Shown: positions 21,291 to 29,975 of the stretch, in pieces
Layout of the letters: each line of letters starts with the position of its first letter
Position numbering within the stretch: the first letter of the stretch is position 1
Source: Streptomyces sp. P9-A4
GTDB lineage: Bacteria > Actinomycetota > Actinomycetes > Streptomycetales > Streptomycetaceae
Direction: 5' to 3'
Assembly: GCF_036634195.1 (NCBI RefSeq)
Contig: NZ_JAZIFY010000001.1
Span: forward strand, 2,366,501 to 2,430,500
DNA length: 64,000 bases
Program-made: the position numbers and the translations under genes
The notes under the pieces: model-generated
What the model was told of the DNA's origin: nothing
Seen by the model: the letters and a program-made list of their open reading frames with translations, nothing else
Databases searched by the model: none

Positions 21291-21707
21291 ATGAAGGACC
21301 TGAAGTTCGAGCAGAAGCGCTCCCTGTCCCGGGGCGAGGCCGCGGACCGGCTGACGGCACTCGCCGCCGCCCTGAGGAAGGGCGGGGAGGTCGAGCTCGA
21401 TCTCGGCTCGGGAACGATGAGCCTGTGGATCCCCGACGAACTCCGCTCCGAGGTGGAGTTCGAGGTGGGCGAGGGAGAGGTCGAGCTCGAACTCGAACTC
21501 ACCTGGCCGACGGCCCGTTCGCGCAAGGACGCGGCGGCCGGGGCGGCGGCGGAGAAGGGGAAGAAGAAAGAGAAGAAGCCCGCCGCGCCCGCCCCGGAGG
21601 AGAAGGTGAAGCGGGCCGTCCCTCCGAAGAAGGCGAAGCCGACCGCCCCTTCGAGGAAGAAGAGGCAGCAGAAGCGGAAGAAGAAGGGGAAGGGGAAGAA
21701 GAGGTAG
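21291..21707 (+). CDS. amphi-Trp domain protein with Lys-rich tail
   Basis: A 138-residue protein started at the ATG with GGAGG 6 nt upstream. Residues 1-~80 (MKDLKFEQKRSLSRGEAADR; VELDLGSGTMSLWIPDELR) match the amphi-Trp family. That is a small domain with alternating polar and nonpolar residues and unknown function. From residue ~90 the protein becomes almost wholly Lys, Ala, Pro and Arg (KKKGKGKKR at the end), resembling histone-H1- or HupS-like tails that bind nucleic acid. This is a cytosolic protein by composition. DNA or RNA association is inferred from the tail only. Confidence 0.8.
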   Translation: MKDLKFEQKRSLSRGEAADRLTALAAALRKGGEVELDLGSGTMSLWIPDELRSEVEFEVGEGEVELELELTWPTARSRKDAAAGAAAEKGKKKEKKPAAPAPEEKVKRAVPPKKAKPTAPSRKKRQQKRKKKGKGKKR

Positions 21708-21728
21708 CCGCGGCTGCCCGCCCCCGCG

Positions 21729-21923
21729 TCAGAACTTGATGGACGCCACCGTCTGCGTTATCGAGTCCAGGAAGCGCTGGATGTCGTCGGCCATCCCGGT
21801 GGACGCGAGGAAGAAGCCGAAGAGCACGGCGACCACGGCCGGGCCGGCCTTGAGGTTCCCCCCGCGGATCAGCACCACCAGGATGATTGCCAACAGCAAC
21901 ACCACAGACAGTGAAATGGCCAC
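21729..21923 (-). CDS. Small membrane protein of unknown function
   Basis: A 64-residue protein with a GTG start (VAISLSVVLLLAIILVVLIRGG) and two hydrophobic segments. A short polar C-terminus (DDIQRFLDSITQTVASIKF) follows and could be an amphipathic helix. The upstream GAGGG is 11 nt from the start, which is long. It converges on the amphi-Trp gene. I recognise it only as a type of small protein conserved in streptomycetes. Confidence 0.65.
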   Translation of the reverse strand: MAISLSVVLLLAIILVVLIRGGNLKAGPAVVAVLFGFFLASTGMADDIQRFLDSITQTVASIKF

Positions 21924-22078
21924 AACTGATCACACCCTCGGTCGGTCCCGCCTTGCCCACCAGGGAGCCCGTGTCCCGGAACACCCCCCGCTGTCTCCAT
22001 CGTGCCACCAACCCCCCTGCCCCCGCTGCCTGGTGACGAATCGTCGTGGAGACGATCACGTCACACCTGACGCGCCGG

Positions 22079-23224
22079 TCAGGCCGGGCGGGAGAGCAGG
22101 AGCAGCGCGCGGTCGTCGTTGACGTCCTTCGCGACGGCCTCGATCAGGTGCCAGGCGACGCCCTCGAAGCCCTCGGCGACGCAGCGGTCCGCCTCGCCGG
22201 TGAGCCGGTCGATGCCCTCGGCGATGTCCCGGTCGGCGGCCTCGACCAGGCCGTCGGTGAAGAGCATGAGGACGTCGCCGGTGCGCAGCGTGCCCTTGAC
22301 GGGGTGGAACTCGGCGAGGTCGTAGACGCCGAGGAGGGGGCCGTCGGCGGCCTTCTCCTCCCAGCGCCCGCTGCCCGCGTGGAGCTGGAGGGCGGGGAGG
22401 TGGCCGGCCGAGAAGAGTTCGTAGTCGCCGGACTCCAGGTCGAGGACCAGGTGGATGGAGGTGGCGAAGCCCTCGTCCCAGTCCTGGCGGAGCAGATAGC
22501 CGTTGGCGGCGGGAAGGAAGGCGTGCGGCGGGAGGGAGCCGAGGAGGCCGCCGAAGGCGCCGGAGAGCAGCAGGGAGCGGGAGGCCGCGTCCATGCCCTT
22601 GCCGGAGACGTCGGTGAGGACGACTTCCAGGGTGCGGCCGCCGTGGGTGCGGGCGGCGACGACGAAGTCGCCGGAGAAGGACTGGCCGCCGGCCGGGCGC
22701 AGCGCCATCTCGCGGTGCCAGCCCTTGGGGAGCCGGGGCAGCGCGCTCTGGACGCGGATGCGCTCGCGGAGGTCGAAGAGCATGGTGCCGCCGCGCCGCC
22801 AGGGCACGCCGACGCGGGCCCGGAACTGGGCGATGAGCAGTCCGAAGAGGCCGCAGGCGGCGACGACGAGGACGGTGCCGGGGGTGACCCGGGCGGGGCC
22901 CTGGGTGTACGGGCCGAGGACGACGGACTCGACGATCAGGGCGCTGGCGGCGGTCGCGTACAGACCGAGGAGGCTCGCGGGGCGCAGCAGCAGTCCGCCG
23001 GCCACGATGGGCAGGGCCAGGGCGGCGGGTGCGCACCAGATGGGGTCGAGGACGGTGCCGAAGGCGATGGCCGGGATCATCAGGAGGAGTCCGGCGAAGG
23101 CGAGCCGGTCGGAGCCGTCGCCGCGGAAGTAGTCGACGCCGGACCTGCGCAGCGCGATGCGGGCCCGGCGGGCGCGTCTGCGCATGCGGGCCGCGTACGT
23201 GTTCACTCCTGCGCGGTGTCCCAT
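22079..23224 (-). CDS. Membrane PP2C/SpoIIE-type serine/threonine phosphatase
   Basis: A 381-residue protein. Residues ~40-135 contain four to five membrane segments. The C-terminal ~220 residues form a SpoIIE-type PP2C domain with metal-binding motifs SGDFVVAARTHGG, VVLTDVSGKGMDAA, FSAGHLPAL and LMLFTDGLVEAAD. Such phosphatases usually dephosphorylate anti-anti-sigma factors. Streptomyces have many, often as orphans, and no anti-sigma or STAS gene lies beside this one. The target is unknown. Confidence 0.88.
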   Translation of the reverse strand: MGHRAGVNTYAARMRRRARRARIALRRSGVDYFRGDGSDRLAFAGLLLMIPAIAFGTVLDPIWCAPAALALPIVAGGLLLRPASLLGLYATAASALIVESVVLGPYTQGPARVTPGTVLVVAACGLFGLLIAQFRARVGVPWRRGGTMLFDLRERIRVQSALPRLPKGWHREMALRPAGGQSFSGDFVVAARTHGGRTLEVVLTDVSGKGMDAASRSLLLSGAFGGLLGSLPPHAFLPAANGYLLRQDWDEGFATSIHLVLDLESGDYELFSAGHLPALQLHAGSGRWEEKAADGPLLGVYDLAEFHPVKGTLRTGDVLMLFTDGLVEAADRDIAEGIDRLTGEADRCVAEGFEGVAWHLIEAVAKDVNDDRALLLLSRPA

Positions 23225-23330
23225 TGGCCTGGACCCTATCCATCCCGTCGGACATCGTGCAGGGGTACCCCGGTGACAATGTGCGTGAAATCGGGTCGCC
23301 CTGGGCGGGCGCCGCTGATATCGATGGCAT

Positions 23331-24560
23331 ATGACTACTGAATTGCGGGTTCTCGACCCGAACGACTGGGACCGCTGGTTCGAGGTGCTGGACCTCGCGT
23401 TCGGCGGCCTTCACGAGCCTGCGGAGTCGCGCGCGCTGTGGCGGGACCTCACGGAGTACGAGCGGTCGCTCGGAGCCTGGGACGGGGACCTGTGCGTGGG
23501 GACGGCGGGTGCGTTCTCGTTCCGGCTGACGGTGCCGGGCGGGGGTCTCGTACCGGCGGCCGGGGTGACGATGGTGAGCGTGGCCGGCACGCACCGGCGG
23601 CGCGGGATCCTCACCTCGATGATGCGGCGGCAGCTCGACGACGTACGGGCGGCGGGTGAACCGCTGGCGGTGCTCACGGCCTCCGAGCCGGTGATCTACG
23701 GGCGGTTCGGCTACGGCGCCGCGTCCTGGGCCGAGCACGCGGCGATCGACACGAACCGGGTGCGGCTCTCGGTGCCGGAGGGCACGGACGGGGTGACGCT
23801 GCGGCAGGCGGATCTGACGGAGTCCTCGGCGGTCTGCGAGGAGGTGTACGCCAGGCTGGTGCCGCTGCGGCCGGGAATGGTGGCCCGGGGGCCGGGCTGG
23901 GAGCGGCTGCCGCTGATCGATCCGGAGTCGGAGCGCGAGGGTTCCTCGCCCCGGCTGTGTGTGCTCGCGGAGCGGGACGGGGAGGTCGTGGGCTTCGCGC
24001 ACTACGCGATCAAGCCGAACTGGTCGTTCGCGGGGGCGGACGGTTCGGTGGGGGTGCAGCAGCTGCTCGCGCTCGACCCGGTGGCGGAGGCGGCGCTGTG
24101 GCGGTTCCTGTGCTCGGTGGATCTGACGTCGACGGTACGGATCCACAGCAGCCCCGTGGACGGGGCGTGGCGGCAGCTGGTGTCGGACGTGCGGCGGTGC
24201 CAGCCGACGGCGCGGGAGGTGCTGTTCGTCCGGGTGGTGGAGGTGGGCGCGGCGCTGGAGGCGCGGACGTACCAGACGCCGGTGGACGTGGTGTTCGAGG
24301 TGGAGGACGCGTTCTGCCCCTGGAACGAGGGGCGTTGGCGGCTGACCGGGGACGCGAAGGGGGCGAGCTGCGTACGGACGAAGGACGCGGCCGATCTCGC
24401 GCTGTCCGTACGGGAGTTGGGTGCGGCCTATCTGGGCGGGACCTCGCTGGTGTCGCTGGCCTCGGCCGGGCGGGTGCGGGAGCTGCGGGAGGGGGCGCTC
24501 CTTGAGGCGTCCGTCGCCTTCGGGTCGCCCGTCGCGCCGTGGCTGCCGCACGGCTTCTAG
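23331..24560 (+). CDS. Eis-like GNAT family N-acetyltransferase
   Basis: A 409-residue protein of the Eis type: two GNAT folds plus a sterol-carrier-like C-terminal domain. The acetyl-CoA loop VAGTHRRRGILTSMM is visible. VIYGRFGYG contains the Tyr that acts as general acid in Eis. The protein ends in Phe (PHGF), matching the C-terminal carboxylate used as base in Eis. Mycobacterial Eis acetylates aminoglycosides and protein lysines. The substrate here is unknown. There is no clear Shine-Dalgarno sequence before the ATG at 23331, so translation may be weak or leaderless. It is convergent with the glycosylase gene. Confidence 0.88.
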   Translation: MTTELRVLDPNDWDRWFEVLDLAFGGLHEPAESRALWRDLTEYERSLGAWDGDLCVGTAGAFSFRLTVPGGGLVPAAGVTMVSVAGTHRRRGILTSMMRRQLDDVRAAGEPLAVLTASEPVIYGRFGYGAASWAEHAAIDTNRVRLSVPEGTDGVTLRQADLTESSAVCEEVYARLVPLRPGMVARGPGWERLPLIDPESEREGSSPRLCVLAERDGEVVGFAHYAIKPNWSFAGADGSVGVQQLLALDPVAEAALWRFLCSVDLTSTVRIHSSPVDGAWRQLVSDVRRCQPTAREVLFVRVVEVGAALEARTYQTPVDVVFEVEDAFCPWNEGRWRLTGDAKGASCVRTKDAADLALSVRELGAAYLGGTSLVSLASAGRVRELREGALLEASVAFGSPVAPWLPHGF

Positions 24561-24585
24561 CGGCGGGGGTCGCGGAGGGGCGTCG

Positions 24586-25395
24586 TCAGCGGGTCTGGCA
24601 GTCCGGGCACCAGAAGAGGTTCCGGGCTGCCAGGTCCGCCGTGCGGATCCCGGTGCCGCAGAGGTGGCAGGGCTGGTTCGCCCGGCGGTAGACGTAGACC
24701 TCGCCGCCGTGGTCGTCGACGCGCGGCGGGCGGCCCATCGCCTCGGGGGTGTGCTCGGGGCGGACGGTGTCGATGCGGTTGAGGCGGACGCCCTCGCGCA
24801 TCAGCATCGCGAGGTCGCTCCAGATCGCGTCCCACTCCCCCGCCGTGAGGTCCTTGCCGGCGCGGTAGGGGTCGATGCCGTGCCGGAAGAGGACTTCGGC
24901 GCGGTAGACGTTGCCGACGCCGGCGATGACCTTCTGGTCCATGAGCAGGGCGGCGACGGTGCTGCGGGACTTCGAGATCCGCTGCCAGGCCCGGTCGGGG
25001 TCGTCGCCGGTGCGCAGCGGGTCGGGGCCGAGCCGGTCGTGTATCGCCCGCTTCTCGGCGTCGGTGATGAGCGCGCAGGTCGTCGGGCCGCGCAGGTCGA
25101 CGTACGACTCGGGGTTCGCGAGGCGCAGCCGGACGGTGTCGGTGGGCGGCGGGGCGGGGGTGTCGCCGAAGTTCACCTTGCCGAAGAGGCCCAGGTGGAT
25201 GTGGATCCATTCCTCGCCGGGGAAGCCGAGGAAGAGGTGCTTGCCGTGAGCCTCGGTGGTCTCCAGGACGGCGCCGTCGAGCAGGGCGGCCGAGTCGGCG
25301 AACTTGCCCTGGGGGCTGGAGACGCGCACGGACCGGCCGCCGAACCGTTCCCGGTGGTCGGCGGCCAGTCGGTGGATGGTGTGCCCTTCGGGCAT
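24586..25395 (-). CDS. Fpg/Nei family DNA glycosylase-AP lyase
   Basis: A 269-residue base-excision repair enzyme. The N-terminal MPEG gives the catalytic Pro2 and Glu3, and the helix-two-turn-helix region includes KVIAGVGNVYRAEVLF. The C-terminal zinc finger has CHLCGTG and CPDC. MPEGHTIHR and overall similarity point to the actinobacterial Nei type rather than MutM. The ATG overlaps the rpiB stop as TGATG, so the two are translationally coupled. Confidence 0.92.
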   Translation of the reverse strand: MPEGHTIHRLAADHRERFGGRSVRVSSPQGKFADSAALLDGAVLETTEAHGKHLFLGFPGEEWIHIHLGLFGKVNFGDTPAPPPTDTVRLRLANPESYVDLRGPTTCALITDAEKRAIHDRLGPDPLRTGDDPDRAWQRISKSRSTVAALLMDQKVIAGVGNVYRAEVLFRHGIDPYRAGKDLTAGEWDAIWSDLAMLMREGVRLNRIDTVRPEHTPEAMGRPPRVDDHGGEVYVYRRANQPCHLCGTGIRTADLAARNLFWCPDCQTR

Positions 25396-25889
25396 CAGGC
25401 GGTGGGCTCCTGCGGGTGGTGGGCCGGGATCGGGGGGAGCTCGCCGGTGTTCTCGTACGCGGTGAGCATGTCGATCCGGCGGGTGTGACGCTCGTCACCG
25501 GAGTACGGGGTGTTCAGGAAGATCTCGACGAACTTGGTCGCCTCTTCCCGGGTGTGCATCCGGCCGCCGACGGAGATCACGTTGGCGTTGTTGTGCTCGC
25601 GGCCGAGGGCGGCGGTCTGCTCGCTCCAGGCGAGGGCGGCGCGCACCCCCTTCACCTTGTTCGCGGCGATCTGCTCGCCGTTCCCGGAGCCGCCGATGAC
25701 GATGCCCAGGGCGTCCGGGTCCGCAGCCGTCTTCTCGGCGGCGCGCAGGCAGAACGGCGGGTAGTCGTCCAGGGCGTCGTAGATGTGGGGACCGCAGTCG
25801 ACGGGCTCGTGGCCGTGAGCCGTGAGCCACTCGACGAGGTGGTTCTTTAGTTCAAAGCCGGCGTGGTCGGAACCGATATAGACGCGCAT
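25395..25889 (-). CDS. rpiB: Ribose-5-phosphate isomerase B
   Basis: A 164-residue protein that interconverts ribose-5-phosphate and ribulose-5-phosphate. MRVYIGSDHAGFELK and GGSGNGEQIAANKVKG are family signatures. In the latter, Glu rather than the Cys of E. coli RpiB is the catalytic base in the mycobacterial type. It is coupled to the downstream Nei gene. A rare CTA Leu codon occurs near the start, which is unusual in this GC-rich context. Confidence 0.95.
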   Translation of the reverse strand: MRVYIGSDHAGFELKNHLVEWLTAHGHEPVDCGPHIYDALDDYPPFCLRAAEKTAADPDALGIVIGGSGNGEQIAANKVKGVRAALAWSEQTAALGREHNNANVISVGGRMHTREEATKFVEIFLNTPYSGDERHTRRIDMLTAYENTGELPPIPAHHPQEPTA

Positions 25890-26085
25890 GATGCCGAGTG
25901 TGGCACGTCAGGGCCCGGGTAGCAGGCATCGGGGTCGGGACCTTCACCCGACCTGGTACGGACCTTCGACTCTCGCGATGTCGCCCGTACAACGATCCGG
26001 AATGAGGGCTTCCGATCATCCCCGCCCACGGGGTTCAATGCTGGGGCTCGCGACCCGAGCACCCCCCACACACGAGGAAGCGTCG

Positions 26086-27549
26086 ATGAACACGCAACCG
26101 ACCCTGACGAAGGACAGCGACGGCACCGGTACGTCCGGCGCCCCGCAGTCCGCCGACGGCCTCAAGGCCGGACTCAAGAACCGCCACCTGTCGATGATCG
26201 CGATCGGCGGCGTCATCGGCGCCGGCCTGTTCGTCGGCTCCGGCTCCGGCATCGCCGCGGCCGGGCCCGCGATCCTCCTCTCGTACGCACTCGTCGGCGC
26301 CATGGTCGTCTTCGTGATGCGGATGCTGGGCGAGATGGCCGCCGCGCGGCCCTCCTCCGGCTCCTTCTCCGCCTACGCCGACCGCGCGCTCGGCCGCTGG
26401 GCCGGCTTCAGCATCGGCTGGCTCTACTGGTTCTTCTGGGTCGTCGTCCTCGCCGTCGAGGCGACCGCCGGCGCCAAGATCCTGGAGAGCTGGGTCCCGG
26501 CCGTGCCGCAGTGGGGCTGGGCGCTCATCGTGATGGTGGTGCTCACCGCGACCAACCTCGGCTCGGTCGCCTCGTACGGCGAGTTCGAGTTCTGGTTCGC
26601 CGGCATCAAGGTCGTCGCCATCGGCGCCTTCGTCGTCATCGGGCTGCTCGCCGTCTTCGGCGTGCTCCCCGGCTCGGACAACCCGGGCGCCGGCTTCGCG
26701 CACCTCACCGACAGCGGGGGCTTCTTCCCGATGGGTGCGGGCGCGGTCCTCACCGGTGTGCTGATGGTCGTCTTCTCCTTCATGGGCAGCGAGATCGTCA
26801 CCCTGGCGGCCGGCGAGTCCGAGAACCCGCAGAAGGCCGTCAGCAAGGCCACCAACAGCGTGATCTGGCGCATCGGCGTCTTCTACCTGGGCTCGATCTT
26901 CGTCGTCCTGACGCTGCTGCCGTGGAACGACAAGTCGATCGTCGAGAAGGGCTCCTACGTCGCCGCCCTCGACTCCATAGGCATCCCGCACGCCGGGCAG
27001 ATCATGAACGTGATCGTCCTGACCGCCGTGCTCTCCTGCCTGAACTCGGGCCTCTACACCGCCTCCCGCATGGCCTTCTCGCTCGGCCGGCGCGGGGACG
27101 CGCCGAAGGCCTTCGCCAAGGTCAACAAGCGGGGCGTGCCGACGGCGGCGATCCTCGGCTCGGTCGTCTTCGGCTTCGTCGCGGTCTTCTTCAACTACAA
27201 GTGGCCGGACACCGTCTTCGCCTTCCTGCTGAACTCCTCCGGCGCGGTGGCGCTCTTCGTCTGGCTGGTCATCTGTGTGACCCAGCTGAAGATGCGCGGC
27301 ATCATCCTGCGCGAGACGCCGGAGAAGCTGGTCGTGAAGATGTGGCTCTTCCCGTACCTGACCTGGGCGAACATCGTCATGATCGTCGGCGTCCTCGGCT
27401 ACATGGTCTACGACGGCGGCAGCAACCGCGACCAGGTGGTCCTGTCCCTGCTCGTCGCCGCGCTCGTCATCGCGATCTCGCTGGTGCGCCAGCGCCTCGG
27501 CCGTACCGACCGGCCCGCGGAGGCCGCGGAGGTCTCCGAGCGCCGGTGA
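26086..27549 (+). CDS. Amino-acid permease (APC superfamily, AAT family) 1
   Basis: A 487-residue protein started at the ATG giving MNTQPTLTKDSDG, with GAGGAAG upstream. About 12 membrane helices are predicted by eye. The first helix has GGVIGAGLFVGSGSGIAAAGP, the Gly-rich substrate motif of APC permeases. Family members take up amino acids such as GABA, Phe, Pro or Ser by proton symport, and the substrate here cannot be read. It is the first of three related permease genes. Confidence 0.9.
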   Translation: MNTQPTLTKDSDGTGTSGAPQSADGLKAGLKNRHLSMIAIGGVIGAGLFVGSGSGIAAAGPAILLSYALVGAMVVFVMRMLGEMAAARPSSGSFSAYADRALGRWAGFSIGWLYWFFWVVVLAVEATAGAKILESWVPAVPQWGWALIVMVVLTATNLGSVASYGEFEFWFAGIKVVAIGAFVVIGLLAVFGVLPGSDNPGAGFAHLTDSGGFFPMGAGAVLTGVLMVVFSFMGSEIVTLAAGESENPQKAVSKATNSVIWRIGVFYLGSIFVVLTLLPWNDKSIVEKGSYVAALDSIGIPHAGQIMNVIVLTAVLSCLNSGLYTASRMAFSLGRRGDAPKAFAKVNKRGVPTAAILGSVVFGFVAVFFNYKWPDTVFAFLLNSSGAVALFVWLVICVTQLKMRGIILRETPEKLVVKMWLFPYLTWANIVMIVGVLGYMVYDGGSNRDQVVLSLLVAALVIAISLVRQRLGRTDRPAEAAEVSERR

Positions 27550-27568
27550 TCCGGTAGCCCGTACGCGA

Positions 27569-27604
27569 GAGGGCCCGTCGTTCCCCCGGGAACGACGGGC
27601 CCTC
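27569..27604. terminator. Bidirectional hairpin terminator (permease 1/bioY)
   Basis: Perfect 16-bp stem (27569-27584 with 27589-27604) and a 4-nt loop, between two convergent genes. Confidence 0.85.
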
Positions 27605-27624
27605 CTCGTGTGCGCGGTGGGCGC

Positions 27625-28218
27625 TCAGCCCTTGCGGCCGACGAGCTTCCAGGCGGTGGGGAGGGCGCCCATGGCGAGGGCCGCCTTGAGGGCGTCGCCG
27701 ATGAGGAAGGGCGTCAGGCCCGCGGCGGCGGCCTGGCCGAAGGTCATGCCGGTGGCGAGCGCCAGGTAGGGCACGCCGACGGCGTAGATGATCGCGGAGC
27801 CGAGGGCCATGGTGCCGGCGGTGCGCAGGACCGAGCGGTCGGCGCCGCGGCGGGCGAGGGAGCCGACGACGGTCGCGGCGAGGAGCATGCCGAGGACATA
27901 GCCGAAGGACGGCATGCCGTAACCGGAGGAGGCCTCGGCGAACCACGGCACGCCCGCCATGCCGGCCACCGCGTACAGCGCGAGGGCGAGGAAGCCGCGG
28001 CGGGCGCCGAGCGCGGTGCCGACGAGCAGGGCGGCGAAGGTCTGGCCGGAGACCGGGACCGGGGAGCCGGGGACCGGGACGGAGAGCTGCGCGGCGAGGC
28101 CGGTGAGGGCGGCGCCGCCGACGACCAGGGCGATGTCCCGGGCGCGGCTCGACGGGATGAGGTCGGCGAGGACGGTGCCCGCACGGAGGGTACGGGCGGG
28201 GGCGGCGGCGGTGCTCAT
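27625..28218 (-). CDS. bioY: Biotin transporter BioY (ECF S-component)
   Basis: The start was set at the ATG at 28216-28218 (MSTAAAPARTLRAGTVLAD), giving 197 residues; the frame upstream lacks protein character. Six hydrophobic segments and the BioY pattern VPGSPVPVSGQTFAALLVG are clear. BioY binds biotin and either uses a shared EcfAT module or works alone. No ECF ATPase or BioMN genes lie nearby. It interrupts the run of amino-acid permeases on the opposite strand. Confidence 0.9.
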   Translation of the reverse strand: MSTAAAPARTLRAGTVLADLIPSSRARDIALVVGGAALTGLAAQLSVPVPGSPVPVSGQTFAALLVGTALGARRGFLALALYAVAGMAGVPWFAEASSGYGMPSFGYVLGMLLAATVVGSLARRGADRSVLRTAGTMALGSAIIYAVGVPYLALATGMTFGQAAAAGLTPFLIGDALKAALAMGALPTAWKLVGRKG

Positions 28219-28472
28219 CGGTACTCCGCGGGGGTGAGGGTGGGTGGGACAGGTTGACGGTATGCCAGGAGTGAACGCCCGATCACCGTCAGCGGCCCAC
28301 AAAGCGCGGGGCGAGCGCTTCGTGGAGATCGAACAAAGGCCGTCGATCACACATCGCGCCACGTGACGCTTGTCACTGGGAACTCCTCCGTGGAGGTCCC
28401 TTTTGCGCCAGGGGACGTTCACTGGAGAGACTGTGGAGTCTCCATAAACCGCCAGAGAGCACGAGCCCCCAC
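28219..28472. other. 254-bp divergent intergenic region, bioY and permease 2
   Basis: This holds the promoters of two divergent genes. An imperfect inverted repeat (GGAGAGAC...GTCTCC) lies at about 28421-28443, roughly 30-50 bp before the permease start, and might be a leader hairpin or operator. No riboswitch or known regulator box is recognised. Confidence 0.4.
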
Positions 28473-29861
28473 ATGCACGACCCTCTCACTCCCGAACCGG
28501 AGCCCCTCTCCCACGGTCTGAAGCAGCGTCATCTGACGATGCTGGGGCTCGGCGGTGTGATCGGCGCCGGGCTCTTCGTCGGTTCGGGCGTGGGCATCGC
28601 GGTCGCCGGACCCGGCATCGTGGTCTCGTATCTGATCGCCGGCGCGCTCGCGATGCTGGTGATGCGGATGCTCGGCGAGATGTCGGCGGCGATGCCGGCC
28701 TCGGGGGCGTTCTCGGTGCACGCCGAGCGGGCGCTCGGCCGCTGGGCCGGTTTCTCGGTGGGCTGGCTGTACTGGTTCCTGCTGGTCGTGGTCCTCGCCG
28801 TGGAGGCGACGGGTGCGGCGCGGATCGCGCACGGCTGGGCGCCCGGGGTGCCGCAGTGGGGCTGGGTGCTGGTCTTCATGGTGGTGTTCACCCTCGCCAA
28901 CCTGGCGGCGGTGAAGAACTTCGGCGAGTTCGAGTTCTGGTTCGCCGCTCTCAAGGTCGGCGCGATCGTGCTGTTCCTGATCCTGGGCGTGCTCGCGATC
29001 GGGGGCCTGCTGCCCGACACGGACCCGGTGGGGCTCACGAATCTGACCGGGCAGGGCGGGTTCCTGCCGAACGGCTGGTCGGGCGTGGTCTCGGGCGTCC
29101 TCGTGGTCGTCTTCGCCTTCGGCGGTCTGGAGGTCGTCACGATCGCGGCGGCCGAGTCCGACGACCCGGCGCGGAACGTGGCGCGGGCGGTGCGCAGCGC
29201 GGTCTGGCGGATCCTGCTCTTCTACGTGGGCTCGATGCTGGTGATCGTGACGCTGCTGCCGTGGACGTCGATGGAACCGGGCGAGTCGCCGTACGTGGCG
29301 GTCCTGGACGCGATCGGGGTGCCGGCGGCGGGCCAGATCATGAACGTGGTGGTGTTCGTGGCGCTGCTCTCGGCGCTCAACGCCAACCTGTACGGGTCCT
29401 CCCGGATGGTGTTCTCGCTCGCGGAGCGCGGGGAGGCGCCGAAGGGGCTGCTCAAGGTGTCGGGCGACAGGGCGGCGGGCGGCGGGGTGCCGCGCCGGGC
29501 GGTGCTGGCCTCGGTGGCCTTCGGCTTCGTCTCCGTACTGCTCAATCTGAAGTGGCCGGATTCCGTCTTCCTCTACATGCTCAACGCGGTCGGCGCGGTG
29601 CTGCTGTTCGTCTGGGCGCTGATCGCGGTCTCGCAGCTGCGGCTGCGGCGCCGGATCGAGCGGGAGGCGCCCGAGACGCTGACGCTGAGGATGTGGGGTT
29701 TCCCGTGGCTGACCTGGGTGGCGCTCGCCGCGATGGGGGTGGTGCTGGTGCTGATGCTGCTCGACGACACGGCCAGGCCGCAGGTGCTGTGGTCGAGCGC
29801 GGCGACCGGGGCGGTGCTGCTCGTGGCGTGGGTGCGGGAACTGCGTACGAACCGGAACTGA
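28473..29861 (+). CDS. Amino-acid permease (APC superfamily, AAT family) 2
   Basis: A 462-residue, 12-helix permease with the N-terminal LKQRHLTMLGLGGVIGAGLF motif. It is closely related to the genes before and after: VKNFGEFEFWFAALKVGAIV is shared with permease 3. No strong Shine-Dalgarno sequence precedes the ATG. The substrate is unknown. Confidence 0.9.
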   Translation: MHDPLTPEPEPLSHGLKQRHLTMLGLGGVIGAGLFVGSGVGIAVAGPGIVVSYLIAGALAMLVMRMLGEMSAAMPASGAFSVHAERALGRWAGFSVGWLYWFLLVVVLAVEATGAARIAHGWAPGVPQWGWVLVFMVVFTLANLAAVKNFGEFEFWFAALKVGAIVLFLILGVLAIGGLLPDTDPVGLTNLTGQGGFLPNGWSGVVSGVLVVVFAFGGLEVVTIAAAESDDPARNVARAVRSAVWRILLFYVGSMLVIVTLLPWTSMEPGESPYVAVLDAIGVPAAGQIMNVVVFVALLSALNANLYGSSRMVFSLAERGEAPKGLLKVSGDRAAGGGVPRRAVLASVAFGFVSVLLNLKWPDSVFLYMLNAVGAVLLFVWALIAVSQLRLRRRIEREAPETLTLRMWGFPWLTWVALAAMGVVLVLMLLDDTARPQVLWSSAATGAVLLVAWVRELRTNRN

Positions 29862-29975
29862 TTCTTCACCTTGTGTGAGGCTGGTGCCCGTATAGCGGAC
29901 TCCTGTTCCCTGTGAGCGGTGCGCGCGCTCAGACTGTGGGCTCTCCCCGTCTCAGCTAGTGAACAGGGCTCGCCC

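Noticed and set aside
28219..28472. Biotin or amino-acid riboswitch before bioY or permease 2
   Set aside because: Only short imperfect repeats are present. No conserved riboswitch core is recognisable by eye.
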